From: Maribacter sp. MMG018
GTDB taxonomy: Bacteria > Bacteroidota > Bacteroidia > Flavobacteriales > Flavobacteriaceae
Assembly: GCF_018100785.1 (NCBI RefSeq)
Contig: NZ_JAGJEC010000006.1
Location: 1 to 64,000, forward strand
Length of the DNA stretch: 64,000 nucleotides
Direction: 5' to 3'
This document shows, piece by piece, positions 25,591-35,934 of the stretch. The notes beneath the pieces were generated by a model. That model saw only the letters and a program-made list of their open reading frames with translations, was not told the DNA's origin and did not search any database. The position numbers and the translations under genes are program-made. Numbering within the stretch: position 1 is the first letter of the stretch; every line of letters begins with the position of its first letter.

Positions 25591-25619
25591 ATAACCCCCG
25601 GAGTTTTTCTGGGGGTTAT
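25591..25619. terminator. Hairpin overlapping the murB stop codon
   Basis: Arms 25591-25599 (ATAACCCCC) and 25611-25619 pair over nine bases, loop 25600-25610. The murB stop (25616-25618) lies inside one arm. The T-rich tail is on the plus-strand side; the minus-strand tail is poor in T, so termination of murB transcripts may be weak. Confidence 0.5.
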
Positions 25620-26632
25620 TTTATTAGGTTAACCTCGGGGGTTATGGTAATTTCAAAATCGTTCTTGACTTTTTCTATGATTTTATGTGCCAAGGCAAGA
25701 ATTTCCTGGCCGGTGGCATTACCATAATTTACTAGTACCAGCGCTTGTTTGCTATGTACCCCGGCATCGCCAAATCGTTTTCCCTTAAAACCACATTGCT
25801 CAATTAACCAACCTGCGGGAATCTTGTATTGGGTATCCGATATTTTGTAATAAGGGGCTTCCGGATGTTTTTTTATAAATAGGTGAAAATCCTTTTCTGT
25901 AATTATGGGGTTTTTAAAAAAGCTTCCGCTATTGCCCAATTCTTTTGGGTCTGGAAGTTTACTGTTCCTGATGCCTATAACAGCATTGGAAACATCTTGA
26001 ATGGTGGGGCTGGAGATATTACGCTCTTTTAAGGCCGTTTCTATTGCGCCATATCCGGTGTTTATCGTATGGTCTTTTTTTGTGAGCTTAAAATTAACGG
26101 AAGTGATGACATATTTATCTTTTCCTTTGTTTTTAAAGTATGAGTCCCTGTATCCAAATTCACAATCTTCTTTTGAGAAAGTAACGATTTGTTGGTCTTC
26201 TCTACGAACGGCTTCGCAGCTTGTAAAACAATCTTTAAGTTCAACACCGTAGGCCCCTATGTTTTGAACCGGCGCCGTGCCAACGTTTCCGGGGATCAGA
26301 GACATGTTCTCTAGTCCCCCAAAATCGTTTCTTAAGGTCCAGAGTACCATTTGGTGCCAGTTTTCGCCGGCCATGACCTTTATTTCTACATGATCTTCTT
26401 CTTCAGCGATTATATCAATGCCTTTAATGTTGACATGAATGACCAATGCAGATATATTTTGGGTAATTAACATGTTACTACCTCCCCCAAGAATAAATTT
26501 CTGGGGGAAGGCATCGTTCTTTAATATTTCCTGAAGTTCATCGACCGTGTTTACCTCTATAAAAAAATCCGCTTTGGCATCAATACCAAAAGTATTGTAA
26601 GCTTTTAGAGAAAAATCTTTTTTGATATCCAT
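25616..26632 (-). CDS. murB: UDP-N-acetylenolpyruvoylglucosamine reductase
   Basis: A 338-residue FAD enzyme reducing UDP-GlcNAc-enolpyruvate to UDP-MurNAc in peptidoglycan synthesis. The FAD-binding opening is AYNTFGIDAKAD, and LGGGSNML lies at about 48-55. NVGTAPVQNIGAYGVELK (about 115-132) binds the flavin. The catalytic serine lies in GNSGSFFKNP (about 230-240), and the C-terminal TPEVNLI carries the conserved Glu. The long C-terminal AGWLIEQCGFKG..GVHSKQALVLVN is that of the E. coli-like type I MurB. The start overlaps the aminotransferase stop by one base (TAATG). Confidence 0.93.
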   Translation of the reverse strand: MDIKKDFSLKAYNTFGIDAKADFFIEVNTVDELQEILKNDAFPQKFILGGGSNMLITQNISALVIHVNIKGIDIIAEEEDHVEIKVMAGENWHQMVLWTLRNDFGGLENMSLIPGNVGTAPVQNIGAYGVELKDCFTSCEAVRREDQQIVTFSKEDCEFGYRDSYFKNKGKDKYVITSVNFKLTKKDHTINTGYGAIETALKERNISSPTIQDVSNAVIGIRNSKLPDPKELGNSGSFFKNPIITEKDFHLFIKKHPEAPYYKISDTQYKIPAGWLIEQCGFKGKRFGDAGVHSKQALVLVNYGNATGQEILALAHKIIEKVKNDFEITITPEVNLIK

Positions 26633-27822
26633 TAATCTTTATAGCTTTTAAGTGCCTCACCGATAATATAAACGGCCCTTTTTAGGCTTTCTTGGTCTAG
26701 TACATAGGCAATTCTTATTTGGTTTTTGCCTAGCCCTTTAGTGGCATAAAAGCCTGCTGCAGGTGCGACCATGACCGTTTCGTTATCCAGTTGAAAATCC
26801 TCTAGAAGCCATTGGGCAAAATTATCGGCATCTAATACGGGTAGCTCTGCGATGCAGTAGAAAGCACCTTGTGGACGGGCAACCTTAACACCTTCTAATT
26901 TTTCCAGTTCAGAAATCAATAGGTTTCGTCTGGTCACATATTCCGTTTTTACCTCGTCAAAATAGCTTTGGGGGGTATCCAACGCTGCTTCACTCGCTAT
27001 TTGAGCATACGTCGGGGGCGATAATCTTGCTTGGGCAAATTTTAAGGCCGTCGCGATCACTTCTTTGTTTTTTGAAACAAGAAACCCGATTCTTGCCCCG
27101 CACATACTATATCTTTTAGACACCGAGTCTACAATGATGGCGTTGTTGTCAAGGCCTTCTTCTTGTAGAATGGAATAATGTTCTTTGTCGTCGTAGGTGA
27201 ATTCTCTATATACTTCATCGGCAATTAAAAATAGATCGTGCTTTTTTACGATCTGTGCCAACTTTTTAATTTCTTCCTTACTGTATAGATACCCGGTAGG
27301 GTTGCCTGGATTACAGATGAGAATGGCTTTGGTTCTTGGTGTTATAAGCTTCTCAAAATCTTCTATAGGAGGCAAGGCAAAGTTGTCTTCCAATTTTGAG
27401 ACCACGGGTACTACCTTCACCCCACTGGCGGTAGCAAAACCATTGTAGTTTGCATAAAAGGGCTCCGGAATAATTATTTCATCGTCGTTGTCGGCAATAC
27501 TGCCCATGGCAAAAGATAGGGCTTCGGATCCACCCGTTGTAACAATAATCTCATCTGCCGTTACATTGATATTGTTGTTAGCGTAATACTTTGCAATTTT
27601 TTTTCTGTAATTCTCCGATCCTTCGGTTCTGCTGTATTCTAAAACGTTGATTTTGTTGTTTTTAACCGCGTCCAACGCTATCTGTGGCGTTTTAATATCT
27701 GGTTGGCCAATGTTCAAGTGAATTACCTTGATTCCCTTTTTTTTGGCATTTTCTGCATAGGGCACCAATTTTCTTATTGGTGATTGGGGCATGGAGAGCC
27801 CCTTTTTAGATATGGATGGCAT
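26632..27822 (-). CDS. PLP-dependent class I/II aminotransferase (aspartate aminotransferase-like)
   Basis: About 396 residues from the ATG at 27822. An upstream ATG at 27855 would add 11 residues (MIYHFCEKFKC) that do not look like family sequence. The fold-type I features are all present: GQPDIKTP, TGGSEALSFAMG for phosphate binding, NPGNPTGYLYS, DEVYREFTYD, and the PLP lysine in DSVSKRYSMCGARIGF (about K235). The substrate is likely aspartate or a related amino acid, but it could be another alpha-amino acid. It is co-transcribed with murB, whose ATG overlaps its stop. Confidence 0.88.
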   Translation of the reverse strand: MPSISKKGLSMPQSPIRKLVPYAENAKKKGIKVIHLNIGQPDIKTPQIALDAVKNNKINVLEYSRTEGSENYRKKIAKYYANNNINVTADEIIVTTGGSEALSFAMGSIADNDDEIIIPEPFYANYNGFATASGVKVVPVVSKLEDNFALPPIEDFEKLITPRTKAILICNPGNPTGYLYSKEEIKKLAQIVKKHDLFLIADEVYREFTYDDKEHYSILQEEGLDNNAIIVDSVSKRYSMCGARIGFLVSKNKEVIATALKFAQARLSPPTYAQIASEAALDTPQSYFDEVKTEYVTRRNLLISELEKLEGVKVARPQGAFYCIAELPVLDADNFAQWLLEDFQLDNETVMVAPAAGFYATKGLGKNQIRIAYVLDQESLKRAVYIIGEALKSYKD

Positions 27823-27971
27823 ACATTTAAATTTTTCACAAAAGTGATAAATCATTCCCTATTCTACAATAGAAGCCAACTTTATTTAGTATTCGAAAAA
27901 GAGTGTTAAAATAAGGTCTTGAAAAGATAAATATCGTATCTTATAGGAAGGTTAATTTATTGGTATGTAAT

Positions 27972-29303
27972 ATGTTATTTAGAATTTTTCGGCTTATCGT
28001 CATTTTGTCTCTTTGCTTTCCCGCCTTTGTGGTATCGCAAGGATACTCTTTGCCCAAAGGTGAGAAATACGTTAAAGTAAACTTCGAGTTGATAAATAAC
28101 CTAATGGTAATACCCGTTAATGTCAATGGGGCCGAATTATCTTTTGTAATGGATTCGGGGGTTAGTACACCTATATTGTTCAATCTGGCGAATCAAGACT
28201 CCATTGAGTTGAGAAATGTTTCCGAAGTTACCATAAATGGGCTAGGGGAAGGTGATCCTATAAGTGTGTTGAGTTCTCAAGGTAATTTTTTTAAGTTGGG
28301 AGATATTGAAAATCCGTCTCAGAAATTGTATGTGGTAATGGATGCCGGTATCAATTTTTCTCCCTATTTGGGTATTCCGGTGCACGGTATTATTGGTTAT
28401 GACCTTTTTAGGGATTTTGTGGTGGATATCAATTATTCCTCTAAGACCATCAAGTTTTATGAACCGGGTAATTATACTCGAAAATCAAATAAAAAATATC
28501 AAACTTTCGATATTGATGTCATTAATAAGAAAGTGTATTTAGATGCCAGTGTGTCTTTGGACGGGGAAAGGGATGTACCGGTAAAAATGTTATTGGATAC
28601 AGGTAGTAGTGACGCTATTTGGCTTTTTGAGGATGAACGCATCAAATTGCCGGAGAAGAATTATGAAGATTATTTGGGCAAAGGGCTGGCAGGTAATATT
28701 TATGGTAAACGAACGAAAGTGCATAGTATAAAGATCGGTGATTTTAGCTTAAAGGATGCCAAGGCCGCTTTTCCCGATATGTTGACCTTTAATGCGATAA
28801 AGGACCTAGGGAATAGAAATGGTAGTTTGGGCGGAGAGGTGCTGAAGCGTTTTAATATTGTTTTTGATTATCCCCATGGGAAAATATCGTTCAAAAAAAA
28901 TTCGAATTTTAAAAAACCGTTTCATTATAATATGAGCGGAATAGATTTGCAACATGCAGGTGTCCGTTACGTTTCAGAAAGAATAACCAACGGCAATGGA
29001 GTGGTTTATAATAACGATAGGTCCTATGGCGATGTGCAGATATTACTGGAAGGTGCTACTAGGTTAAGTCTGGTGCCCGAAATAGTAGTTTCGGGAATAA
29101 GGGCCGGAAGTCCGGCACATTTTGCAGGACTGCAAGAAGGTGATGTTATTTTGGCCGTAAACGGTAAACGTATTCACCGATATAAAATTCAGCAGATTCT
29201 AGAGATGTTGAACAATAAGGAGGGGAAAAAAGTAAAGGTGCTGGTGGAACGGTCCAATAGCAATCTTTTATTCAGTTTGGTTCTTAAAGATCTATTTAAA
29301 TAA
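27972..29303 (+). CDS. Secreted retropepsin-like aspartyl protease with PDZ domain
   Basis: About 443 residues from the ATG at 27972. The open frame extends 12 bases upstream to a TTG, but the ATG gives a clean signal peptide (about 1-19, ending FVVSQ). Two retropepsin-type active-site motifs are visible: FVMDSGVST at about residue 59 and MLLDTGSSDAIW near 207, so one chain carries both half-sites. A C-terminal PDZ domain (about 365-440) has VVSGIRAGSPAHFAGLQEGD and ILAVNGKRIH. It is an exported protease or binding protein of unknown target. The upstream region contains an AAGATA-N7-TATCTT dyad (27924-27942). Confidence 0.87.
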   Translation: MLFRIFRLIVILSLCFPAFVVSQGYSLPKGEKYVKVNFELINNLMVIPVNVNGAELSFVMDSGVSTPILFNLANQDSIELRNVSEVTINGLGEGDPISVLSSQGNFFKLGDIENPSQKLYVVMDAGINFSPYLGIPVHGIIGYDLFRDFVVDINYSSKTIKFYEPGNYTRKSNKKYQTFDIDVINKKVYLDASVSLDGERDVPVKMLLDTGSSDAIWLFEDERIKLPEKNYEDYLGKGLAGNIYGKRTKVHSIKIGDFSLKDAKAAFPDMLTFNAIKDLGNRNGSLGGEVLKRFNIVFDYPHGKISFKKNSNFKKPFHYNMSGIDLQHAGVRYVSERITNGNGVVYNNDRSYGDVQILLEGATRLSLVPEIVVSGIRAGSPAHFAGLQEGDVILAVNGKRIHRYKIQQILEMLNNKEGKKVKVLVERSNSNLLFSLVLKDLFK

Positions 29304-29330
29304 AAAAGCCCTCTAAAAAAGAGGGCTTTT
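29304..29330. terminator. Bidirectional terminator between convergent genes
   Basis: Arms 29304-29314 (AAAAGCCCTCT) and 29320-29330 pair perfectly over 11 bases, loop AAAAA, flanked by A- and T-runs. It serves both the aspartyl protease and the DUF1573 gene. Confidence 0.87.
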
Positions 29331-29354
29331 AATTTTTATAAGAGAAACTACATG

Positions 29355-29750
29355 TTATTTAGTACCGCTGCTAGCAGCTTTGATTTCTCCTTTGATCTTT
29401 AAAATCTTAGTAGGTGTGTCCGCATTAGAAGTTACAGTGATGGCTTTTCTAATAGGGCCTACACGGTTTGTATCGTATTTCACCTGAATCTCACCGGTTT
29501 TACCTGGCATGATAGGGTCTTCCGGTTTTTTAGGAATCGTGCAACCACAACTAGATCGTACATTGCTGATAATTAATGGTGCGTTTCCCGTATTGGTAAA
29601 TTCAAAAACTCGGATACCATCCGATCCTTTTGCGATTTCACCATAGTCTACAGTTTCTGTTTTAAACTCAATTTTTGCCGTTTTTTCCTGTGCTTTGACA
29701 CTTAAACCGATCATCGCGACAAATAATACAAGTACTATTTTTTTCATCAT
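29355..29750 (-). CDS. DUF1573 domain exported protein
   Basis: 131 residues from the ATG at 29750 (or one codon later). The open frame reaches 29774, but the promoter -7 box lies at 29772-29779, which rules out that longer start. A signal peptide (about 2-20, ending VKAQ) is followed by an Ig-like ASH/DUF1573 domain: VDYGEIAKG, FEFTNTGNAPLIISNVRSSCGCT (in part) and the MPGKTGEIQVKYDT strand. The CGC cysteine pair is characteristic of the family. Function is unknown, and it is widespread in Bacteroidota. Confidence 0.88.
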   Translation of the reverse strand: MMKKIVLVLFVAMIGLSVKAQEKTAKIEFKTETVDYGEIAKGSDGIRVFEFTNTGNAPLIISNVRSSCGCTIPKKPEDPIMPGKTGEIQVKYDTNRVGPIRKAITVTSNADTPTKILKIKGEIKAASSGTK

Positions 29751-29771
29751 TTTTTTGTTTAGTGCGAATCT

Positions 29772-29802
29772 CAAAATTAATTCTTTTCAGATCAACCTCA
29801 AA
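29772..29802 (-). promoter_or_regulatory. Promoter of the DUF1573 gene
   Basis: On the minus strand TTTG (29799-29802), a 19-base spacer and TAATTTTG (29772-29779) match the Bacteroidota consensus at both boxes and in spacing. The ATG is 22 bases downstream. Confidence 0.7.
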
Positions 29803-29807
29803 ATCCT

Positions 29808-29837
29808 TTTGTTATACTCTAACGTTACTTATTTTTG
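29808..29837 (+). promoter_or_regulatory. Promoter of valS
   Basis: TTTG (29808-29811), an 18-base spacer and TATTTTTG (29830-29837) match the consensus. This predicts a leader of about 100 bases before valS. A second -7-like box, TATCTTTG, is at 29883-29890 but lacks a well-placed -33. Confidence 0.6.
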
Positions 29838-29942
29838 TTTCGTATTTAAAGTTGGTAAAAAAAACGGTAAATGATTATAAAATATCTTTGATCCGTTTTA
29901 TTTTTTACCCGTATATCAATTATTTCAAAAACTGTTCCAAAT

Positions 29943-32573
29943 ATGGAAATTCCTTCAAAATATGAGCCACATCAGGTGGAAGCTCGGTGGTACGACTACT
30001 GGATGAAGAACGAGTTTTTTTATTCCACTCCTGATGATAGGGAGCCTTATACAATAGTAATACCGCCTCCGAACGTGACCGGTGTTTTGCACATGGGGCA
30101 TATGTTGAACAATACCATTCAAGATGTTCTGGTTAGGCGTGCTCGTCTTATGGGTAAAAATGCTTGTTGGGTGCCAGGTACCGATCATGCCTCTATTGCC
30201 ACCGAAGCAAAAGTGGTCGCAAAACTAAAAGATCAAGGTATCAATAAAAACGACCTGACTAGGGAAGAGTTTTTAAAACATGCGTGGGATTGGACAAATG
30301 AGTATGGAGGGGTAATTTTAGAACAATTAAAGAAATTGGGTTGTTCTTGCGACTGGCAACGTACCGCTTTTACCATGGATGCCGAACGTTATGACAGTGT
30401 TATTAAGGTGTTTGTGGACCTTTTTAACAAAGGTCTTATATACAGGGGGTACCGAATGGTGAATTGGGATCCTGAGGCCCAGACGACCTTATCGGATGAA
30501 GAGGTTGTTTATGAGGAAAAACAAGGCTTACTGTATTATTTGGAATATCAAATAGAGGGGTCGGAAGAAAAAGTGACCATAGCTACTACGCGACCGGAAA
30601 CCATCTTAGGGGATACCGCCATTTGTATCAACCCTAATGATGAACGCTTCAAGCATTTAAAGGGGAAAAAGGCCATTGTTCCCCTGTGCAATCGTGTAAT
30701 CCCCATTATAGAGGATGAGTATGTAGATATTGAGTTTGGTACGGGATGTTTAAAGGTGACCCCGGCACATGATGTCAATGATAAAGCTTTAGGTGAAAAA
30801 CACAATTTAGAGACCATAGATATTTTTAATGCCGATGCGACATTAAATTCTTTTGGACTGCATTATGAGGGCAAGGACAGGTTTGTGGTAAGAAAGGAAA
30901 TTGCCAAAGAACTTGAAGAAAAAGGCTTTTTGGTAAAGACAGAAAAGCATTTGAATAAAGTGGGCACCTCCGAAAGAACCAAGGCGGTAATAGAGCCACG
31001 TTTGTCCGATCAATGGTTTTTAAAGATGGAGGACCTTGTAAAACCTGCCATTAAAGCAGTTTTAGAGTCGGACGACATTAAATTTTTTCCAAAAAAATTC
31101 GATAATACCTACCGCCATTGGATGGAAAATATCAGAGATTGGAATATCTCGAGGCAATTGTGGTGGGGGCAACAAATACCGGCCTATTACTTTGGTGATG
31201 GCCAAGATGATTTTGTAGTTGCCGAGAGCCCCGAACAAGCTCTGGCATTGGCCAAAGAGAAATCAAAAAAAGAAGATCTTACCTTGAAAGACCTAAAACA
31301 AGATGAAGATGTTTTGGATACATGGTTTTCTTCTTGGTTATGGCCAATGAGTGTCTTTAATGGGGTGTTAGAACCAGATAACGAAGAGGTCAATTATTAT
31401 TACCCTACCAACGATTTGGTTACCGGGCCCGATATTATTTTCTTCTGGGTGGCTCGTATGATTATTGCGGGTTACGAATATAGAGGGAAAAGACCTTTTC
31501 AGAATGTTTATTTCACTGGGTTGGTACGTGATAAACAACGAAGAAAAATGTCTAAATCTTTGGGCAATTCCCCGGATGCCTTAAAGTTGATAGAGGAGTA
31601 TGGTGCAGATGGTGTCAGGGTTGGTCTGTTATTGAGTTCGGCCGCGGGCAACGATTTAATGTTCGACGAAGACCTATGCCAGCAAGGGAAAAATTTTGCC
31701 AATAAAATATGGAACGGATTCCGATTGGTAAAAGGTTGGGAAGTTGCAGATATACCACAACCGGAAGCTTCAAAATTGGGGATTGCTTGGTACCGTGCCA
31801 AATTTGACCAAACATTAAGGGAGATAGAGGACCATTTTAGCAAGTATCGTATTTCTGATGCCTTAATGGCCACCTACAAGTTGGTTTGGGACGATTATAG
31901 TTCTTGGTTGTTAGAGATTATAAAACCTGCTTACCAAGAACCTATAGACAAGAAAACGTTTGATGAGGTTATCGATATTTTTGAACAAAACCTGAAATTG
32001 CTTCATCCTTTTATGCCATTTTTAACGGAAGAAGTTTGGCAACATATCTCTGAACGCAGTCCAGAGGAGGCGTTGATTGTAGCCGAATGGCCAAAGACCC
32101 AAAAGACAGATGCGGATTTGATCGGTCAGTTTCAATTTGCGTCAGAAGTTATTTCCGGTATCCGTACCATACGTAAAGAAAAAAATATTCCAATGAAAGA
32201 AACATTGGAAGTATCGGTATTGAACGAAGAGAAAGTAGGTAAAAATTGGGATCCCGTAATAATGAAGTTGACCAACGTTACCTCGATTTCATATGTGGAC
32301 GATACTGTAGAAGGGGCTCTTTCATTTAGGGTAAAGTCGAATGAATACTTTATACCTATTAGCGGGGCAATAGATGTGGAGGCCGAAATTGCCAAGATAA
32401 AGGAAGAGTTGGCCTATACTAAAGGCTTCCTGGTTTCGGTTCAAAAAAAGTTATCCAATGAAAGGTTTGTAAACAATGCTCCCGAAAAGGTGATAGCCAT
32501 GGAGCGTAAAAAACAAGCGGATGCAGAGGCTAAAATTGAAACCTTGGAAAAAAGTTTGGCCAATTTGGGATAG
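29943..32573 (+). CDS. valS: Valyl-tRNA synthetase
   Basis: An 876-residue class I aminoacyl-tRNA synthetase. The HIGH motif reads HMGH at 50-53 in [15 protein letters not shown], and the KMSKS loop [13 protein letters not shown] is at about 535-539. The CP1 editing domain (about 200-340) has [11 protein letters not shown] and the [15 protein letters not shown] stretch of Val[14 protein letters not shown] follows it. The C-terminal coiled coil (about 805-876, [16 protein letters not shown] type) is the tRNA-binding arm. The short ORFs on the minus strand are shadows. The leader before it is about 100 bases. Confidence 0.97.
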   Translation: MEIPSKYEPHQVEARWYDYWMKNEFFYSTPDDREPYTIVIPPPNVTGVLHMGHMLNNTIQDVLVRRARLMGKNACWVPGTDHASIATEAKVVAKLKDQGINKNDLTREEFLKHAWDWTNEYGGVILEQLKKLGCSCDWQRTAFTMDAERYDSVIKVFVDLFNKGLIYRGYRMVNWDPEAQTTLSDEEVVYEEKQGLLYYLEYQIEGSEEKVTIATTRPETILGDTAICINPNDERFKHLKGKKAIVPLCNRVIPIIEDEYVDIEFGTGCLKVTPAHDVNDKALGEKHNLETIDIFNADATLNSFGLHYEGKDRFVVRKEIAKELEEKGFLVKTEKHLNKVGTSERTKAVIEPRLSDQWFLKMEDLVKPAIKAVLESDDIKFFPKKFDNTYRHWMENIRDWNISRQLWWGQQIPAYYFGDGQDDFVVAESPEQALALAKEKSKKEDLTLKDLKQDEDVLDTWFSSWLWPMSVFNGVLEPDNEEVNYYYPTNDLVTGPDIIFFWVARMIIAGYEYRGKRPFQNVYFTGLVRDKQRRKMSKSLGNSPDALKLIEEYGADGVRVGLLLSSAAGNDLMFDEDLCQQGKNFANKIWNGFRLVKGWEVADIPQPEASKLGIAWYRAKFDQTLREIEDHFSKYRISDALMATYKLVWDDYSSWLLEIIKPAYQEPIDKKTFDEVIDIFEQNLKLLHPFMPFLTEEVWQHISERSPEEALIVAEWPKTQKTDADLIGQFQFASEVISGIRTIRKEKNIPMKETLEVSVLNEEKVGKNWDPVIMKLTNVTSISYVDDTVEGALSFRVKSNEYFIPISGAIDVEAEIAKIKEELAYTKGFLVSVQKKLSNERFVNNAPEKVIAMERKKQADAEAKIETLEKSLANLG

Positions 32574-32643
32574 GGTAGCTACGCCATAATCCCGTATGAG
32601 TTAATATTTGTACGGTTAAGAGTCTTGTTTTCTGTGTTTTACG

Positions 32644-32845
<202 letters not shown>

Positions 32846-32870
32846 TAGGTAAGTCTTATAGTTTTAAACC

Positions 32871-32908
32871 AATCCGGGTTTGCTTTGTTTACACAGCAAA
32901 CCCGGATT
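32871..32908 (+). terminator. Terminator after the lmo0937-type gene
   Basis: Arms 32871-32884 (AATCCGGGTTTGCT) and 32895-32908 pair perfectly over 14 bases around a 10-base loop, followed by TTTT. Confidence 0.88.
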
Positions 32909-33081
32909 TTTTATGGGTTGTGCCGGTGCTTGACCAAAAGGTTTTGTTTAAAAACAGTAACTTAACTACTTTCTAGATGTTTCGCAGGGTAATTGGCACT
33001 GCATTTGGAAAAACCATGGGGGACAGTGAGGCTGAAGGGTAGAAGCCAACAGCAATTTTTATAGTTTATTTTGTAAAAGTC

Positions 33082-34356
33082 TTGAAAACGAAGAATATTT
33101 TTTTGGCCTTGTTTGTAATATCGATTGTGGGGTTGTCCATTATTCAATATCAGTATCTTAAGATTGGATTGGACTTGGCCAAGGTTCAGTTCAATTCAAA
33201 AGTAGAAAATGCGGGAGACGTTATAAAAGAAGGGCTCAAATCTAAAAGCAGACTAACTTATTTTCTTGGTAATACACTGCAGAACGATACTCCTTTCCAT
33301 AATATAACGGCAGATAGCGTACAGGAGGTGTCCTATCTTTTTTTAGATGACTATATTAAAAATAAATTGGTGGACAGAGGGGTCGATTCTGACTATTCTT
33401 TTCGTCTTTTTTCACAAGATAGTGTATATAACTTTAGTTCTCCCGTTCAGTTTGATAAAGGCGAGAATGTAGATACTTATAAAATAGAGTTAGAGGGATA
33501 CCTTCCTGAATTGCTCGGAAAGTCTATGTTTTTAGAACTTCGTTTTAATAATTTGTACGGTTTTTTTATGTCGAAATTAAACGGACTCACCTTGCCCAGT
33601 ATTTTATTTTTGATCGGTATTTGTATCACGGTCATTTGGGTGTTGAGAACCTATTATTGGCAGAGTCGTTTAATTGTGACCACCAATGAATTTATAAATA
33701 ATCTTACGCATGAGTTAAAGACACCGGTTTTTTCTATTGGTTTGGCAACCAGAATATTGGGTGAGACAGCGAGCGAAAAACAGAGACCTGTGTTGGGCAT
33801 TATAAAACAACAGGTAACACGTTTGTCTACTCATATAGATAAGGTTTTAGAGTTGGCAAGTTTGGAGTCTGGGAAGAAAGTAATTACCTTGGAGACCATA
33901 AATCTTAGACCTCGACTACAAAGACTTTGCGAAGAGTTTAAAACGTTGATGTCTATAGAAGAGGGTGAATTTGCCTATGATTTGGAGTCAGGGGAATACA
34001 TTGTTAAGGCAGAGATTTTTCATTTAGAAAATGCAATCAACAATATATTGGACAATGCCAAAAAGTATGCCGATGAACCAAAGATTTATCTTAAAGCCTA
34101 TACTAAAAACGATAAATTGCATATTGAGGTTACCGATAATGGAAAAGGGGTTTCCAAAGAGGATATGAAACGAATATTTCAAAAATTTTATCGTGTTACC
34201 AACGGAGATTTACATCAGGTAAAAGGGTATGGTCTGGGTCTTAGTTATGTAAAAAAGATAATGGAAGAACATAAAGGTCGGGTGTTGATCGATAGTAAAG
34301 AGAATATAGGAACTAAAATAACTTTGGTAATACCAGCCGAAAATGAGAAAAGATAG
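33082..34356 (+). CDS. Membrane sensor histidine kinase (TTG start)
   Basis: 424 residues. The start must be TTG at 33082: the frame is closed by TAG at 33040-33042 and has no ATG before the first membrane helix. Membrane helices are at about 5-25 and 170-190 (LPSILFLIGICITVIWVL), with a periplasmic sensor region between. HisKA has phospho-acceptor H210 (THELKTPVFSIG). The ATPase has NNILDNAKKYA, VTDNGKGVSKED and KGYGLGLSYVKKI. It overlaps the response-regulator gene by 14 bases, forming a two-component pair. The signal is unknown. Confidence 0.9.
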   Translation: MKTKNIFLALFVISIVGLSIIQYQYLKIGLDLAKVQFNSKVENAGDVIKEGLKSKSRLTYFLGNTLQNDTPFHNITADSVQEVSYLFLDDYIKNKLVDRGVDSDYSFRLFSQDSVYNFSSPVQFDKGENVDTYKIELEGYLPELLGKSMFLELRFNNLYGFFMSKLNGLTLPSILFLIGICITVIWVLRTYYWQSRLIVTTNEFINNLTHELKTPVFSIGLATRILGETASEKQRPVLGIIKQQVTRLSTHIDKVLELASLESGKKVITLETINLRPRLQRLCEEFKTLMSIEEGEFAYDLESGEYIVKAEIFHLENAINNILDNAKKYADEPKIYLKAYTKNDKLHIEVTDNGKGVSKEDMKRIFQKFYRVTNGDLHQVKGYGLGLSYVKKIMEEHKGRVLIDSKENIGTKITLVIPAENEKR

Positions 34357-35041
34357 AGCACGAATACTTTTGGTAGAAGATGATGAGTCGTTAGGCTATT
34401 TGTTGTCCGAGTATTTGAAGATCAAGAATTTTGAGGTTGCTTGGGCGAAAGATGGAAAGGACGCACTTATTGAATTGGAAAAATCGGAATATGATTTAGC
34501 GATCTTGGATGTGATGATGCCAGAAATGGACGGTTTTACTTTGGGGCAAAAAATTAATGATAACTATCAAAACCTGCCTTTTATTTTTTTAACGGCGAAA
34601 TCACTAAAGGTAGATGTCTTAAAGGGCTTTCATATAGGGGCCATAGATTACTTAAAAAAACCGATAGATGAAGAAGAGCTGGTTATTAGAATAGAGCGGC
34701 TTTTATCAAGGTTAAAGGATAAACAGCCGACATATGAGCGGACACCGGTTTATAAAGTAGGGGAGTATGATTTTAATTCTTTAAATCAAGAGCTTTCGTA
34801 TAACGGTCAAAAAGTAAACTTGACCGTAAAGGAAAGCGAACTGCTAAAATACTTGGTAGATAAAAAAAATCAACTTTGTCCGCATAAAGATATATTGATA
34901 CGGTTTTGGGGCAAAAACGATTATTTCAATAAAAAAAGCCTGAATGTTTTTATAACGCGCCTTAGAAAGTACCTTGAGATGGATCCTAATATTAGAATTG
35001 AAAACGTACACAGTAAAGGTTATATACTGCGCCTACCATAA
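34343..35041 (+). CDS. OmpR/PhoB-family response regulator
   Basis: 232 residues. The receiver domain (about 5-120) has acidic pocket E12-D13-D14, phospho-acceptor D56 (LAILDVMMPEMDG), T in FLTAKS and K in IDYLKKPID. The C-terminal winged helix (about 140-230) carries LTVKESELLKYLVD and RFWGKNDYFNKKSLNVFITRLRKYL (in part), the OmpR-type recognition helix, ending VHSKGYILRL. It is the cognate regulator of the kinase whose 3' end overlaps its start. Targets cannot be read from the window. Confidence 0.93.
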   Translation: MRKDRARILLVEDDESLGYLLSEYLKIKNFEVAWAKDGKDALIELEKSEYDLAILDVMMPEMDGFTLGQKINDNYQNLPFIFLTAKSLKVDVLKGFHIGAIDYLKKPIDEEELVIRIERLLSRLKDKQPTYERTPVYKVGEYDFNSLNQELSYNGQKVNLTVKESELLKYLVDKKNQLCPHKDILIRFWGKNDYFNKKSLNVFITRLRKYLEMDPNIRIENVHSKGYILRLP

Positions 35042-35169
35042 TAAAATGCTATCGATGAGGTAGATAAATATTTTGTTCGGCTTAAGATATAAAGTAAACA
35101 CTGGGTCAATTTAAATTAAACATGGTTATGGTAGTATGACCAAAGCCACTATGTAAATCAAATAAGATT

Positions 35170-35934
35170 ATGATCAGACCGTATATACTATCAGAAACCA
35201 ATTGGAAACATCTAAAGGATGAAAATGTTGAACTGGCCATTTTACCTTGGGGTGCCACCGAGGCGCACAACTACCATTTGCCTTATGCAACCGATAATTA
35301 TCAGGCAGAGGCCATTGTAGAGGAGTCTGCAAGAATATCATGGGAGAGAGGAGATAAGGTTGTTGTATTGCCCACTATTCCATATGGGGTAAATACAGGG
35401 CAAAAAGATATTTATCTGGATATGAATCTGAATCCCAGCACTCAATTGGCCATTCTTAAAGATCTAATTACCGTATTAAATTCTCAGGGTATTTATAAGC
35501 TTTTGATTTTTAATGGTCATGGTGGAAATAATTTTAAGCCTTTGGTGAGAGAATTGGGACTTCTTTTTCCTAAGATGTTCATTAGTTTTTGTTTCTTCCC
35601 GCAAATGTTCGACAAGTCTATGTATTTTCAAGAAGAAGGTGATCATGCTGATGAAATGGAAACGAGCTTAATGCTCTATATTAGACCCGATTTGGTGTTG
35701 CCAAAATCGGAATGGGGCAAGGGTAGGTTTAAAAAATTTAAGATCAAGGCATTTTCTGAAGGCGGTGTGTGGGCAGAAAGGCAATGGTCGAAAATTAGTG
35801 AGGATACAGGTACTGGAAATCCAGAATATGCAAATACCGAAAAAGGGGAGCGTTTTTTTAAGGATGTTTGTTCAAAGGTCGGGCAATTGTTTTCTGATAT
35901 ATGTAACGCGGACCTAAACGATTTATATGAGTAG
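35170..35934 (+). CDS. Creatininase-family amidohydrolase
   Basis: 254 residues. The metal-binding site typical of the creatininase/MftE family is seen in LPWGATEAHNYHLPYATD, with E31, H33, H36 and D42, and in NGHGGNN (about 115-121). The late Glu is probably in DHADEMETSLML. Family members hydrolyse creatinine or related cyclic amides, or process mycofactocin-type peptides. The substrate here is unknown. There is no mftA/C-like gene nearby. Its stop abuts the stop of the convergent ACBP gene without a gap. Confidence 0.87.
   Translation: MIRPYILSETNWKHLKDENVELAILPWGATEAHNYHLPYATDNYQAEAIVEESARISWERGDKVVVLPTIPYGVNTGQKDIYLDMNLNPSTQLAILKDLITVLNSQGIYKLLIFNGHGGNNFKPLVRELGLLFPKMFISFCFFPQMFDKSMYFQEEGDHADEMETSLMLYIRPDLVLPKSEWGKGRFKKFKIKAFSEGGVWAERQWSKISEDTGTGNPEYANTEKGERFFKDVCSKVGQLFSDICNADLNDLYE

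Noticed and set aside
27822-27855. Longer N-terminus for the aminotransferase
   Set aside because: The 11 added residues are not family-like, and family members begin near the MPSISKKG start at 27822.
32960-33029. 21-residue ORF in the region before the TTG-start kinase
   Set aside because: Too short and without any supporting feature.
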